From the NCBI GenBank assembly GCA_002342805.1, contig DDQW01000016.1, positions 12,469 through 76,468 of the forward strand: 64,000 nt of DNA, read 5' to 3'. A program made the position numbers and the translations under genes. This stretch comes from Clostridiales bacterium UBA2432 (lineage in GTDB: Bacteria; Bacillota; Clostridia; Lachnospirales; Vallitaleaceae). Under the pieces are notes generated by a model that did no database searches, had not been told where the DNA came from, and was given only the letters and a program-made list of their open reading frames with translations. This document shows, piece by piece, positions 27,651 to 35,956 of the stretch; positions within the stretch are counted from its first letter, which is position 1; each line of letters opens with the position of its first letter.

Positions 27651-28331
27651 CTAATATTGCTTGCTTCGACATAATGTATATTTAGATACGCTTTGTCTTT
27701 TGGCAACATTTTGCTGTACAAGATTTTTAATGTGCATGGGTAAAAACCCAGTATATTTCACTTCAAGAATAACTTGGTTTGGCTCTAAAGCCGGTACATA
27801 TAAATTATTACTATCAAACAGGTCTTGTCCGTGGGTCGAATGCCTTATGTCATGATCGAAAGTCACTCGAACATCCCCGTAATTATATACAAAGGTTTGC
27901 CGGTCATAATCAACAATGACTTTGGGTTTTAGTTTTCGCCGAATTCCATCAAGACAGAATTCCTGAATGAGTTCTTCGTCAGAGCTCATTCTTAATTTTT
28001 CATACTCACCATTAATAATCATCTGATACTGCTCGAATGTTAGCTTTGCTGATGCTTTGAATCCAACTTGATTATGTTTCACTTTTTTTTCCAAACGTAT
28101 ATGTTTTTGACCACCATTATAAATACGTATACGATATTTTTTGCGTTTCATTTGTCCAATAATATTATCTCCAAGTGCACTATTTGAATAATCATCAAAG
28201 TATAAACTCGTCACTTGGTAAAAACCCTGATCATCTGAATTTTGATCGTATGGGCATACATGTTGTATTCGTCGACTCATTACTTGTGCAGTGTTTGAAT
28301 CAATAATATATTTCAATTCATTTCTATACAT
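27651..28331 (-). CDS. VTC domain protein (polyphosphate polymerase-like)
   Basis: 226 residues matching the VTC tunnel domain: MYRNELKYIID at the N-terminus, TSLYFDD near 43-49, RKKYRIRIYN and IRLEKKVKHNQVGFKA with the clustered basic residues that line the polyphosphate tunnel in yeast Vtc4, and a C-terminal EVKYTGFLP with metal-binding glutamate. Yeast Vtc4 makes polyphosphate from ATP; bacterial relatives are largely uncharacterised. First gene of the operon with DUF4956, Cthe_2159-like lipoprotein and a two-component system. Confidence 0.87.
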   Translation of the reverse strand: MYRNELKYIIDSNTAQVMSRRIQHVCPYDQNSDDQGFYQVTSLYFDDYSNSALGDNIIGQMKRKKYRIRIYNGGQKHIRLEKKVKHNQVGFKASAKLTFEQYQMIINGEYEKLRMSSDEELIQEFCLDGIRRKLKPKVIVDYDRQTFVYNYGDVRVTFDHDIRHSTHGQDLFDSNNLYVPALEPNQVILEVKYTGFLPMHIKNLVQQNVAKRQSVSKYTLCRSKQY

Positions 28332-28392
28332 ATGTTTTCCTCCATCTCTTGATATACCTATAATAAGATAGCGAATTAACCTTAACTTAACA

Positions 28393-28414
28393 CATTTATG
28401 AACAAATTATGAAC
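28393..28414 (-). promoter_or_regulatory. Tandem 11-bp direct repeats upstream of the VTC operon
   Basis: Minus strand GTTCATAATTT (28414-28404) is followed directly by GTTCATAAATG (28403-28393). Tandem repeats with an 11-bp step are the normal target of OmpR/PhoB regulators, and this operon encodes one. They lie just upstream of a weak -35 position and a TATTAT (28365-28360), as for an activator site. Confidence 0.55.
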
Positions 28415-28465
28415 AAAAGGACAAGGATTTTATGCTAAAGTAGTGCACAAAAAAAAGGAGCAACC

Positions 28466-28612
28466 ATGATTCTTGTCACTCCTATTGCTAGATCACATTA
28501 TAATGATGCTCATCAAATCCCGATTAGCTTTAGACAATATCGGGAGAGTATGCTTCAATTCGCTAAAGATCGTAATATCTCCATTATTGACCTAGGTCTT
28601 TATTATCTTTAA
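28466..28612 (+). pseudogene. Remnant of SGNH/GDSL rhamnogalacturonan acetylesterase-like gene
   Basis: An open frame of 48 codons after AAAGGAGCAACC encodes MILVTPIARSHYN...ISFRQYRESMLQFAKDRN...IIDLG. This matches the internal segment of rhamnogalacturonan acetylesterase-type SGNH hydrolases (pattern VTPxxRR, YPxAMRxLAxExxVPLIDL), but the N-terminal GDS block and the C-terminal DxxH block are absent. It looks like the decayed centre of a lost esterase. Its last 4 bases overlap the chemoreceptor stop. A small functional peptide is possible but less likely. Confidence 0.5.
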
Positions 28613-29910
28613 ACATTAAACACATCGACTTGTTCTGTTAGATTACTCGCAGACGCAGATATATTGGCTCCATATTTTGTAACTTTTTCAATACCATTCA
28701 TCTGTTCTTGTAATGATGCGGTTACTTCTTCTGTTGATGCGGAATTTTCCTGAGCAATTGCTGTTAAATTATGTAAGGTATCAATCAATACATCTTTCAT
28801 TTGATCAATTTGTTCTTCTGACAAATTTAAGTCATTAATGGCTTTTTCTGTTTCTTTAATCGCCTCTGAAATATCTTGAAACTTTTCTCGGCTCGTCGTA
28901 ACCATCGTTGATTGCTTATTCGCAATAGCATAAACTTCATTCATCATTTTAACAACATCATTTGAATTGGTCTGCAAGCCATTAACAATGCCTTCGATCT
29001 CTTTTGTTGAATCGGTTGATTGTTCTGCCAACTTTCGGATTTCTTCTGCAACAACTGCAAATCCACGCCCCATTTCTCCGGCTCTAGCTGCTTCGATTGC
29101 TGCATTTAATGCAAGTAAGTTTGTTTGATCTGCAATATTGGCAATGACATTACTGGCTTCACTAATAGACTTTGCACTTTCATTTGTTTTTGTTATAATC
29201 GAATTAACTTCATGAATAGCTTTCATATTCTCTTCATTGGTATTTGTCAAATTATCAATGGATACTAGACCTTCTTGAACGTGATTATTCACTTTCTCAG
29301 ATGATGCATTTAAGCGGGTCAAATATGTTTTATTTTGTTCTATTGTCTCGCCTAGTTTACTTACTTCTTGTGCACCATCTTCCGTGTTTTTCGCTTGATC
29401 AACGGCACCTTGTGCTATGCTTTCTACTGCCTTCGATATATTTACCGACGTAATGCGCACTTGTTCTAAATCATCATGCAATTCACTCGTAGTATGGTCT
29501 GTTGTCTTTGCACTCGACTGTATTTGATGAATCAAATCATTTAAACGTTCAATCGTTTTGTTTGTGGCATAGGACAAATCACCAAATTCATCATTTCTTT
29601 GCTTAGGTAACTGGATATTCAAATCACCTTCACTCATACGACCAAGAATTTCAATATAATCTTTTAATGGCTTAATCACCATATGCTGTAAAAAGAAAAC
29701 GACAATAATATTGATGACTAGGATGTTGATTAGCGTGTTGATATAAACACCTAAATTACCGACATCGATTCCTATCCGACGAACCCCTTCATTAATTATT
29801 GATGAAATGGGTGCGCTTACTAAAAAAGTCATTGTAATAACCACAATAATCTTTGTCCGTAAGTTTTTAAAAAAATTCATAAAAATAATATCATTTAACA
29901 TTGCCTTCAT
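28609..29910 (-). CDS. Methyl-accepting chemotaxis protein without extracellular sensor domain
   Basis: I start at the ATG at 29910, seven bases after AGAAGGAG; the ATG six bases upstream is too close to it. The 433-residue protein has two membrane helices (about 18-38 and 57-77) joined by only about 20 residues, then HAMP ([26 protein letters not shown]) and a signalling domain with the hairpin [25 protein letters not shown]. Lacking a periplasmic-type ligand domain, it may sense through the membrane or partner proteins. No other chemotaxis genes nearby. Confidence 0.92.
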   Translation of the reverse strand: MKAMLNDIIFMNFFKNLRTKIIVVITMTFLVSAPISSIINEGVRRIGIDVGNLGVYINTLINILVINIIVVFFLQHMVIKPLKDYIEILGRMSEGDLNIQLPKQRNDEFGDLSYATNKTIERLNDLIHQIQSSAKTTDHTTSELHDDLEQVRITSVNISKAVESIAQGAVDQAKNTEDGAQEVSKLGETIEQNKTYLTRLNASSEKVNNHVQEGLVSIDNLTNTNEENMKAIHEVNSIITKTNESAKSISEASNVIANIADQTNLLALNAAIEAARAGEMGRGFAVVAEEIRKLAEQSTDSTKEIEGIVNGLQTNSNDVVKMMNEVYAIANKQSTMVTTSREKFQDISEAIKETEKAINDLNLSEEQIDQMKDVLIDTLHNLTAIAQENSASTEEVTASLQEQMNGIEKVTKYGANISASASNLTEQVDVFNV

Positions 29911-29978
29911 TTTCATTCTCCTTCTATAATTTCGCTTGCTTACTAGTATAACTCAAGTATAGGATAAAAACAAATATA

Positions 29979-30007
29979 TTGACATAGAATACTGTTTCTG
30001 CTATGAT
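29979..30007 (+). promoter_or_regulatory. Promoter of the cystine symporter gene
   Basis: TTGACA at 29979-29984 and TATGAT at 30002-30007 with a 17-base spacer; inferred start of transcription near 30014. Confidence 0.85.
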
Positions 30008-30017
30008 GTACTCAATA

Positions 30018-30050
30018 ACATATGTAACATATATAAATAATATGTTACAT
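30018..30050 (+). promoter_or_regulatory. Candidate sulfur-regulon operator (tcyP site) within an inverted repeat
   Basis: ACATATGTAACATATATAAA at 30018-30037 differs at two positions from the motif found twice between cysK and metB. It begins ten bases after the -10 element. It overlaps an inverted repeat, ATGTAACATAT (30022-30032) and ATATGTTACAT (30040-30050). Confidence 0.65.
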
Positions 30051-30066
30051 GACAAGGAGGAATTAT

Positions 30067-31455
30067 ATGAACACTACTGTAGCAATTATTATTAACGTGG
30101 TTGTAATGCTTTTATTGGTATTGGGATTGTATCAAATGCAAAAACGCCACATCTCTTTTACAAAGCGGGTTTTCTTAGGATTAGTTCTTGGTATTGTATT
30201 TGGTGCAATCCTTCAATTAATCTATGGAAACGGATCCAACGTCGTACAGGAATCAAATACATGGTTTGGAATCATTGGAACCGGATATGTTCGATTATTA
30301 CGTATGATCGTTATTCCACTCATCTTTGTATCAATCATTAATGCTATCATTTCTCAAGATTCCAAAAACTTAGGTAAAATGGCATCCTTAATTATTGCCA
30401 TACTACTAACTACAACAGCAATCTCGGCATTTGTAGGTGCTACAACAGCCAGTGTATTTAATCTCTCTTCTGAAGGATTGGTATCTGGTGATGCTGAGAT
30501 TCAAGCCGGCGAACGTTTAGAATCAAGACTAGACGACTTTCAATCCAAACCTATTCAACAGCAGCTTATTGAAATAATTCCTATGAATCCAATATACGCA
30601 ATGTCCGGTCAAGAAAGTTCATCCACGCTTTCAACCGTTTTGATTGCTGCACTTCTAGCGATTGCAGTCATCGGTCTCAAGCGAAAGAAACCTGAGTCTG
30701 CTGCATTTTTCGTTGATTTAATCCAATCACTCCATGATGTCGTTATGCGGTTAGTTACCCTAATTCTTCGACTAACACCCTATGGTGTTCTTGCTTTAAT
30801 GACACGAATGGTCTCAACAAGTAATTTCAGTGAAATCTTAAGGCTGTTTAATTTTGTGCTTGCATCCTATGTTGCACTTATAATTATGTTTGCTATTCAC
30901 TTAATTATACTTACTTTTGTAAAATTGAATCCATTGACCTATCTTAAGAAAATAGCACCGGTACTATCTTTTGCTTTCACATCACGAAGTAGCGCAGGGA
31001 CTCTACCTCTAAATGTAGAGACTCAAATTGATGATCTTGGTGTTTCAGAAGGACATGCCAACCTATCTGCTTCTCTAGGAACAAGCATCGGTCAAAATGG
31101 ATGTGCAGGAATCTATCCGGCTATGCTCGCTGTGATGATTGCACCAACTGTTGGCATAAATCCACTCGAGCCCGGATTTTTGATTAAACTCATCATTATA
31201 ACCGCTCTTGCTTCATTTGGAATTGCCGGTGTTGGTGGTGGTGCAACATTCGCCGCATTAACAGTATTATCGGCATTAGGACTTCCTGTTGCTTTAGTTG
31301 GTTTACTTATTGCCATCGAACCACTTATTGACATGGGTCGTACGGCATTAAATGTCAGTGGTTCTGTTGTTTCCGGTCTTGTATCAGGACGCATGATGGA
31401 TAAAGTCGATTTATCGATTTATAATGGTAAAGAAAAAAAAGCTGAAAGCTTCTAA
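30067..31455 (+). CDS. tcyP: L-cystine/dicarboxylate:cation symporter, TcyP-like
   Basis: 463 residues from the ATG at 30067, seven bases after AAGGAGG. The N-terminal stretch (YQMQKRHISFTKRVFLGLVLGIVFG, ESNTWFGIIGTGYVRLLRMIVIPLIFVSIINAI) closely resembles Bacillus subtilis TcyP rather than glutamate carriers. SDF family hallmarks follow: serine-rich hairpin FTSRSSAGTLPLN near 305 and the NxxG-like helix GRTALNVSGSVVSGLV near the end. It imports L-cystine with sodium or protons. The shared operator motif with cysK and metB supports the sulfur role. Confidence 0.88.
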   Translation: MNTTVAIIINVVVMLLLVLGLYQMQKRHISFTKRVFLGLVLGIVFGAILQLIYGNGSNVVQESNTWFGIIGTGYVRLLRMIVIPLIFVSIINAIISQDSKNLGKMASLIIAILLTTTAISAFVGATTASVFNLSSEGLVSGDAEIQAGERLESRLDDFQSKPIQQQLIEIIPMNPIYAMSGQESSSTLSTVLIAALLAIAVIGLKRKKPESAAFFVDLIQSLHDVVMRLVTLILRLTPYGVLALMTRMVSTSNFSEILRLFNFVLASYVALIIMFAIHLIILTFVKLNPLTYLKKIAPVLSFAFTSRSSAGTLPLNVETQIDDLGVSEGHANLSASLGTSIGQNGCAGIYPAMLAVMIAPTVGINPLEPGFLIKLIIITALASFGIAGVGGGATFAALTVLSALGLPVALVGLLIAIEPLIDMGRTALNVSGSVVSGLVSGRMMDKVDLSIYNGKEKKAESF

Positions 31456-31474
31456 GGCATCATTGAAACTCCCT

Positions 31475-31511
31475 AAAAAACGCAATCAGAATTATTGATT
31501 GCGTTTTTTTT
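31475..31511 (+). terminator. Intrinsic terminator after tcyP
   Basis: Stem AAAAAACGCAATCA (31475-31488) with TGATTGCGTTTTTT (31496-31509), loop of seven bases, T run to 31512. Confidence 0.9.
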
Positions 31512-31607
31512 TGGTAATTGACCTATGATTTTATTGGTACACGATACTTTGCTTTTCCTGTATAGTATGAATTATATAAGATTCTATAAGTATGTTAAGG
31601 AGGCACT

Positions 31608-33788
31608 ATGGACTATTCAAAAAAACTATGGTTTGATCAAGAGGCAAAGCGTTTCGTTGAAGCCTTACCACTCGGTAATGGAAAACTGGGTGCTATGGAT
31701 TATGGCAATGGACTTTTTTCTTTAAATGAAAAAACACTTTGGTCCGGCTATCCCAAAGATGATTTCGGGATTATGGATAGAGACGTATTAAGAAAATCAA
31801 GAAAACTTATACAAGAAGGCTACATTGAAGATGCAGAAAAAATTATTCAAACAAACTTACAAGGAGATTACAAATCAACCTATCTTCCTTTGGGTCAACT
31901 CCAGTTGCTTTTTGACCGAAAACCCTTTCAGTGTTCCTATCGTGAGCTTGACTTAGAAATGGGATCTACCTTAAGTCAAAATTCCAAAGACCAACTATTT
32001 AGCTATGTCAGTCACAAATACAATATCGGCCTTATTCAATATACCGGAAAGAAACACGTATCCCTAAATTGGCTTCCATTCTTAGAACACGGAAGCTTTG
32101 AATCTACTGAAGACCATTATTTTTACAAGCTACAATGCCCAAGTAAAGTACCTTCATATGAAGAAGGTCATCTCCCTATAGAATATGACCATAATCAATC
32201 AACGGTTAAAGCTGTTCTTGTTGTCGAAAAACGCGTAACTGATGACGGTCTTGTTTTCTTATGGACCATTTTAACAAATTATGTGGATGGTGGAAAAGTA
32301 AGTGAATTATCCTTTAATCAATTAAAAGCAAATGCTCTCGATCATTTATCCAAAGCCAGCTCTTTGGAAGACATCGGCCAAGAACATCGCAATCATATGC
32401 AAGCTCTGTTTTCACGGAGCACTTTGTCTCTTCCTCATAACCCAAACAGTGCCATCCCAACCGATCAGCGCCGTATATCTTATCGTACAGACCCGACAGA
32501 CGGAAGTCTTATCAGTTTATATTTTCATTATGGTCGTTATCTCCTCTATTCCAGTTCATGGAAGACATCCCTTCCTTCAAATCTTCAAGGACTCTGGAAT
32601 GAAGAACTTCGGGCACCTTGGTGCAGCAATTATACAACAAATATTAATTTAGAAATGAATTATTGGCCTGCTAAGACCAGTCGTATTCATGAGAGCTATG
32701 AAAGTCTTGAACATTTTTTAGTCAACCTTTCTTCAAAAGCAAGCAATCACGGATTTGTTTTTCACCATAATCTCGATGCCTGGTTGTCTTGTTCTCCGGC
32801 TCACGGTTCTCCAAGTTGGGCTTTTTGGCCCATGGCTCCCGTATGGCTCAGCTTTCATCTGTTTGACCACCTTGAAGAAGGGGAAGCAAAGACCCAAACA
32901 TCTATTTTCAATTATTTAGACCAAGTGGCTCTTTTCTTAGATGGGTGGCTCTTTCAGGGTGATGATGGATATTACCATACCTGTCCATCGACCTCCCCTG
33001 AAAATCAATATGTCTTAGAAAATGGATATATTGCTTCAGTTAGTGATACAACAACCATGGATCAAATGCTTATCCGTTCATTTTGCCATAAATATCAACA
33101 ATTCAGGTCTGATTCGTCCATTGCACATAGTTTACGTGAAAAAGTGAATCAGCTTCCTCCGATTCCCATTCATCCTGAGGGTTACTTACAAGAATGGCAA
33201 GGACCTGTCCTTGAAAATGATATCGGCCACCGCCACGTATCCCATCTTGTCGGTTTCTTCCCGGATGATTTTGCCTTTTCATTGGGACCTGACTATGTTG
33301 AAGCCGGAAAAAAAGCCTTGCACCGGCGAGTTGCTGATGGAGGCGACTTTACCAGCTGGCATTGTACATGGATTATCAACCTATTTGCTCGCTTTCAAGA
33401 GCCAGGATATGTTCGCAAATATTTAGATATTATGATTGGTGAACTTACCTGTCCCAACCTCTTTTCCTCACATCGACGAAGGATGGACGGCGACGAGCTT
33501 TTTCAAATTGACGGCAACTTCGGCGGTACACGGGCAATCATAGAAATGTTTGTGCACGAAATCAATGATCATCTCCATATTCTTCCGGTTGGTAATTTAG
33601 GTTTTGGTGAAGGTAAGCTTGATAGTATTGCACTAAAAAAAGGACATCTTGTGTCCTTAGTTTGGGGGAAAACGATTGAGCTTACCATCCAACCCGCAAA
33701 GAGCCACTCAATCACCATTACATATCAAAAGCAAACAAAAAACATTGGCTTAACTCTCGGTCAAGAAATAAGGGTAACATTCATATAA
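31608..33788 (+). CDS. GH95 family alpha-L-fucosidase (or alpha-L-galactosidase)
   Basis: 726 residues beginning with the GH95 signature KLWFDQEAKRFVEALPLGNGKLGAMDYG and LNEKTLWSG. Catalytic-region motifs are intact: NINLEMNYWPA (345-355, the Asn pair that activates water), LQEWQ with the likely general acid Glu529, HRHVSHLVGFFP (541-552) and QIDGNFGG (633-640, Asp635). Inverting GH95 enzymes remove terminal alpha-1,2-fucose, as on xyloglucan galactose; some prefer L-galactose. The region between 105 and 290 is shorter than usual. No signal peptide, so it acts on imported oligosaccharides. AAGGAGG precedes the ATG. Confidence 0.92.
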   Translation: MDYSKKLWFDQEAKRFVEALPLGNGKLGAMDYGNGLFSLNEKTLWSGYPKDDFGIMDRDVLRKSRKLIQEGYIEDAEKIIQTNLQGDYKSTYLPLGQLQLLFDRKPFQCSYRELDLEMGSTLSQNSKDQLFSYVSHKYNIGLIQYTGKKHVSLNWLPFLEHGSFESTEDHYFYKLQCPSKVPSYEEGHLPIEYDHNQSTVKAVLVVEKRVTDDGLVFLWTILTNYVDGGKVSELSFNQLKANALDHLSKASSLEDIGQEHRNHMQALFSRSTLSLPHNPNSAIPTDQRRISYRTDPTDGSLISLYFHYGRYLLYSSSWKTSLPSNLQGLWNEELRAPWCSNYTTNINLEMNYWPAKTSRIHESYESLEHFLVNLSSKASNHGFVFHHNLDAWLSCSPAHGSPSWAFWPMAPVWLSFHLFDHLEEGEAKTQTSIFNYLDQVALFLDGWLFQGDDGYYHTCPSTSPENQYVLENGYIASVSDTTTMDQMLIRSFCHKYQQFRSDSSIAHSLREKVNQLPPIPIHPEGYLQEWQGPVLENDIGHRHVSHLVGFFPDDFAFSLGPDYVEAGKKALHRRVADGGDFTSWHCTWIINLFARFQEPGYVRKYLDIMIGELTCPNLFSSHRRRMDGDELFQIDGNFGGTRAIIEMFVHEINDHLHILPVGNLGFGEGKLDSIALKKGHLVSLVWGKTIELTIQPAKSHSITITYQKQTKNIGLTLGQEIRVTFI

Positions 33789-33810
33789 AAAAGAGGCAAA
33801 GCCTCTTTTT
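33786..33810. terminator. Bidirectional terminator between GH95 and GH3 genes
   Basis: AAAAAAGAGGC (33786-33796) and GCCTCTTTTTT (33800-33810) form a stem with T runs in both directions, overlapping the ends of the two convergent genes. Confidence 0.88.
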
Positions 33811-35789
33811 TATATGGTAACCTTTATATCTCTTGATGAAAATCCAAAATGGAATTTTAATTTTTTGCTTAAATGTGCTATGTCTTTTTTGTCAATGGTT
33901 ATCCTTACAGATTCTTCTGACTTTGCTGCGACAAATACTTTTTTAAAGCCTTTAAGTTCTCTTATGGGACGCTTGCCTTTAGGTTCTTCGTCTTCAACAT
34001 AAGCTTGAATAACTTCTTTTCCGTCAACTGTACTAGTGTTTTTTAAGGTCATAGTAAAGGTAAAGGTCTCTTCATTTTCTGTCTTTTCAATGTCAGCCAA
34101 GGCAAATTGACTATAATTTAATCCATGGCCAAAGGCATATAAGGGTTCAATCTGTTCATAATCAAAGTAACGATATCCAACGAATACACCTTCATGATAG
34201 TGGACCGTTTCATCGCCCGGAAACTCACCTAGGCGTTCAGACGGGTAATCATTTAATGCTTTTGCCATGGTAAAAGGTAGCTTTCCTGATGGATTCACCT
34301 TGCCAAAAATTACATTTGCAAGGGCTGTCCCACCTTCCATTCCATTATACCATGTATGAATAAGTGCTTTAGAATAGGTTTTTGCTATTGTTAAATCCAC
34401 TGCTGAACCACTCATATTAACCACAAGGAGATTGGGGTTTACTGCATGTAACTCTTGAATTAACCGGTCTTGTCCAAAGGGAAGTTGATAGGATTGACGG
34501 TCTTTGCCTTCTGTATCAAAATCATGGTTTAATCCTCCGACAAAGATGACCAAGTCGTTTTGACTAGCCATACGAAGGGCTGTCATGCGAAGATTTGATA
34601 ACTGATCTTGAGTAACATCAGGTTGGCAACTATAGCCTTGCACATATGTAATTTGATGATTGCCCCCTAAATGGTGATGTATACCGGCTAATGGTGTTTT
34701 CTCATATAAGGCTTTAATCTCAGCACTTCCTCCACCTAAGCTATGTTGACGGTTTGCATTATCACCAATCACAACAATACGTTGATAATCCTCTGGATTA
34801 AGTGGCAAGAAACTCGCTTTATTCTCTAATAAAACAATGGATTCCTCAGCTGTTGTCAAGGTATTTGTTTGATGTTCATAGCTATTATACTTACCCTGCT
34901 TCCTAGGACCTTCAAGCATATGAATACGCTCCATAAGGTGAAGAATTCGTTCCACTTTTTCATCAACGAGGGCTTCATCAATGATTCCATCCATCACTTT
35001 TTGATAAAGTGAGTCTGCGTAGTAGTAGGAATCGAAGTCATCCGTCACACTCATTTCAATATCTAGCCCTGCTTCCATGGCTTGGTCTGTCGAATGGCAT
35101 GCCCCCCAATCAGAGATCACAATGCCATCATATCCCCAGCGGCCTCTTAAGATATCTTGTAATAAGAATGTGCTTTCACATGCATAGTCTCCACGAAATT
35201 TATTATAGGCGCCCATAAAGGTATATGCATTTCCTTCATCAACACAGGCTTTGAATCCAGGTAAATAGATTTCTTCTAAAGCTTGATCATCAACTTCCAC
35301 ATTGACTTCTAGACGATTGGTCTCTTGGTTATTGAGGGCAAAGTGCTTCACGCAAGCTGCTACATCATTTTCTTGAATACCCCGGACAATTGGTGGGGCC
35401 ATCTTCGTAATGAGAAAGGGATCTTCACTCATGTATTCAAAGTTACGTCCGCAAAAAGGGTGTCGTATAATATTAATTCCCGGTGCCAAAATAACATCTT
35501 TTCCTCTGCCTCTCGTTTCTGCACCTAAATCTTGTCCGAATATATATGCAAGTTCCGGATTCCATGTCGCTGCTAAGGCTGTATTGGATGGAAAATAGGT
35601 CACATAATCACTTGACAAGCCCTTAGCAATCCATGATGCTTTGGGGAAATCGTGGCGAACTCCCATGGGTCCATCCGACATTTTTAATGGTGGAATTCCT
35701 AATCGCTTTACACCTTTGGTTTGAAAGAAACCATCGCCATGAAGTAGTCCGATTTTTTCTTCTAAGGTCATTTGTTCAATTAACTTCAT
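33810..35789 (-). CDS. GH3 family beta-glucosidase-type glycoside hydrolase
   Basis: 659 residues: GH3 N-terminal barrel with KMSDGPMGVR, the KHF motif (148-150) and the nucleophile Asp227 in GIVISDWGACHST; the C-terminal alpha/beta sandwich; and a fibronectin-III-like tail (IEPLYAFGHGLNYSQF, LKGFKKVFV). This resembles Clostridia beta-glucosidases acting on cello- or xyloglucan oligosaccharides, but xylosidase or N-acetylglucosaminidase activity cannot be excluded. No signal peptide; cytosolic. AAGGAG precedes the ATG. Single-gene unit, convergent with GH95 and divergent from the YesM-like kinase. Confidence 0.92.
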   Translation of the reverse strand: MKLIEQMTLEEKIGLLHGDGFFQTKGVKRLGIPPLKMSDGPMGVRHDFPKASWIAKGLSSDYVTYFPSNTALAATWNPELAYIFGQDLGAETRGRGKDVILAPGINIIRHPFCGRNFEYMSEDPFLITKMAPPIVRGIQENDVAACVKHFALNNQETNRLEVNVEVDDQALEEIYLPGFKACVDEGNAYTFMGAYNKFRGDYACESTFLLQDILRGRWGYDGIVISDWGACHSTDQAMEAGLDIEMSVTDDFDSYYYADSLYQKVMDGIIDEALVDEKVERILHLMERIHMLEGPRKQGKYNSYEHQTNTLTTAEESIVLLENKASFLPLNPEDYQRIVVIGDNANRQHSLGGGSAEIKALYEKTPLAGIHHHLGGNHQITYVQGYSCQPDVTQDQLSNLRMTALRMASQNDLVIFVGGLNHDFDTEGKDRQSYQLPFGQDRLIQELHAVNPNLLVVNMSGSAVDLTIAKTYSKALIHTWYNGMEGGTALANVIFGKVNPSGKLPFTMAKALNDYPSERLGEFPGDETVHYHEGVFVGYRYFDYEQIEPLYAFGHGLNYSQFALADIEKTENEETFTFTMTLKNTSTVDGKEVIQAYVEDEEPKGKRPIRELKGFKKVFVAAKSEESVRITIDKKDIAHLSKKLKFHFGFSSRDIKVTI

Positions 35790-35956
35790 AATATCTCCTT
35801 TTTCTCTTTTTTCTTATTCTATCAAAAACAGAACAAGAACTCTACCTAAAAAAATCTAGATATAAATGCAATACAGGTATAATATATCTGGTGGTTATGT
35901 TATCAAATGTATGGTATCATAATTTTCAAAGATATTATCATTCGAAAGGGGTCCCT

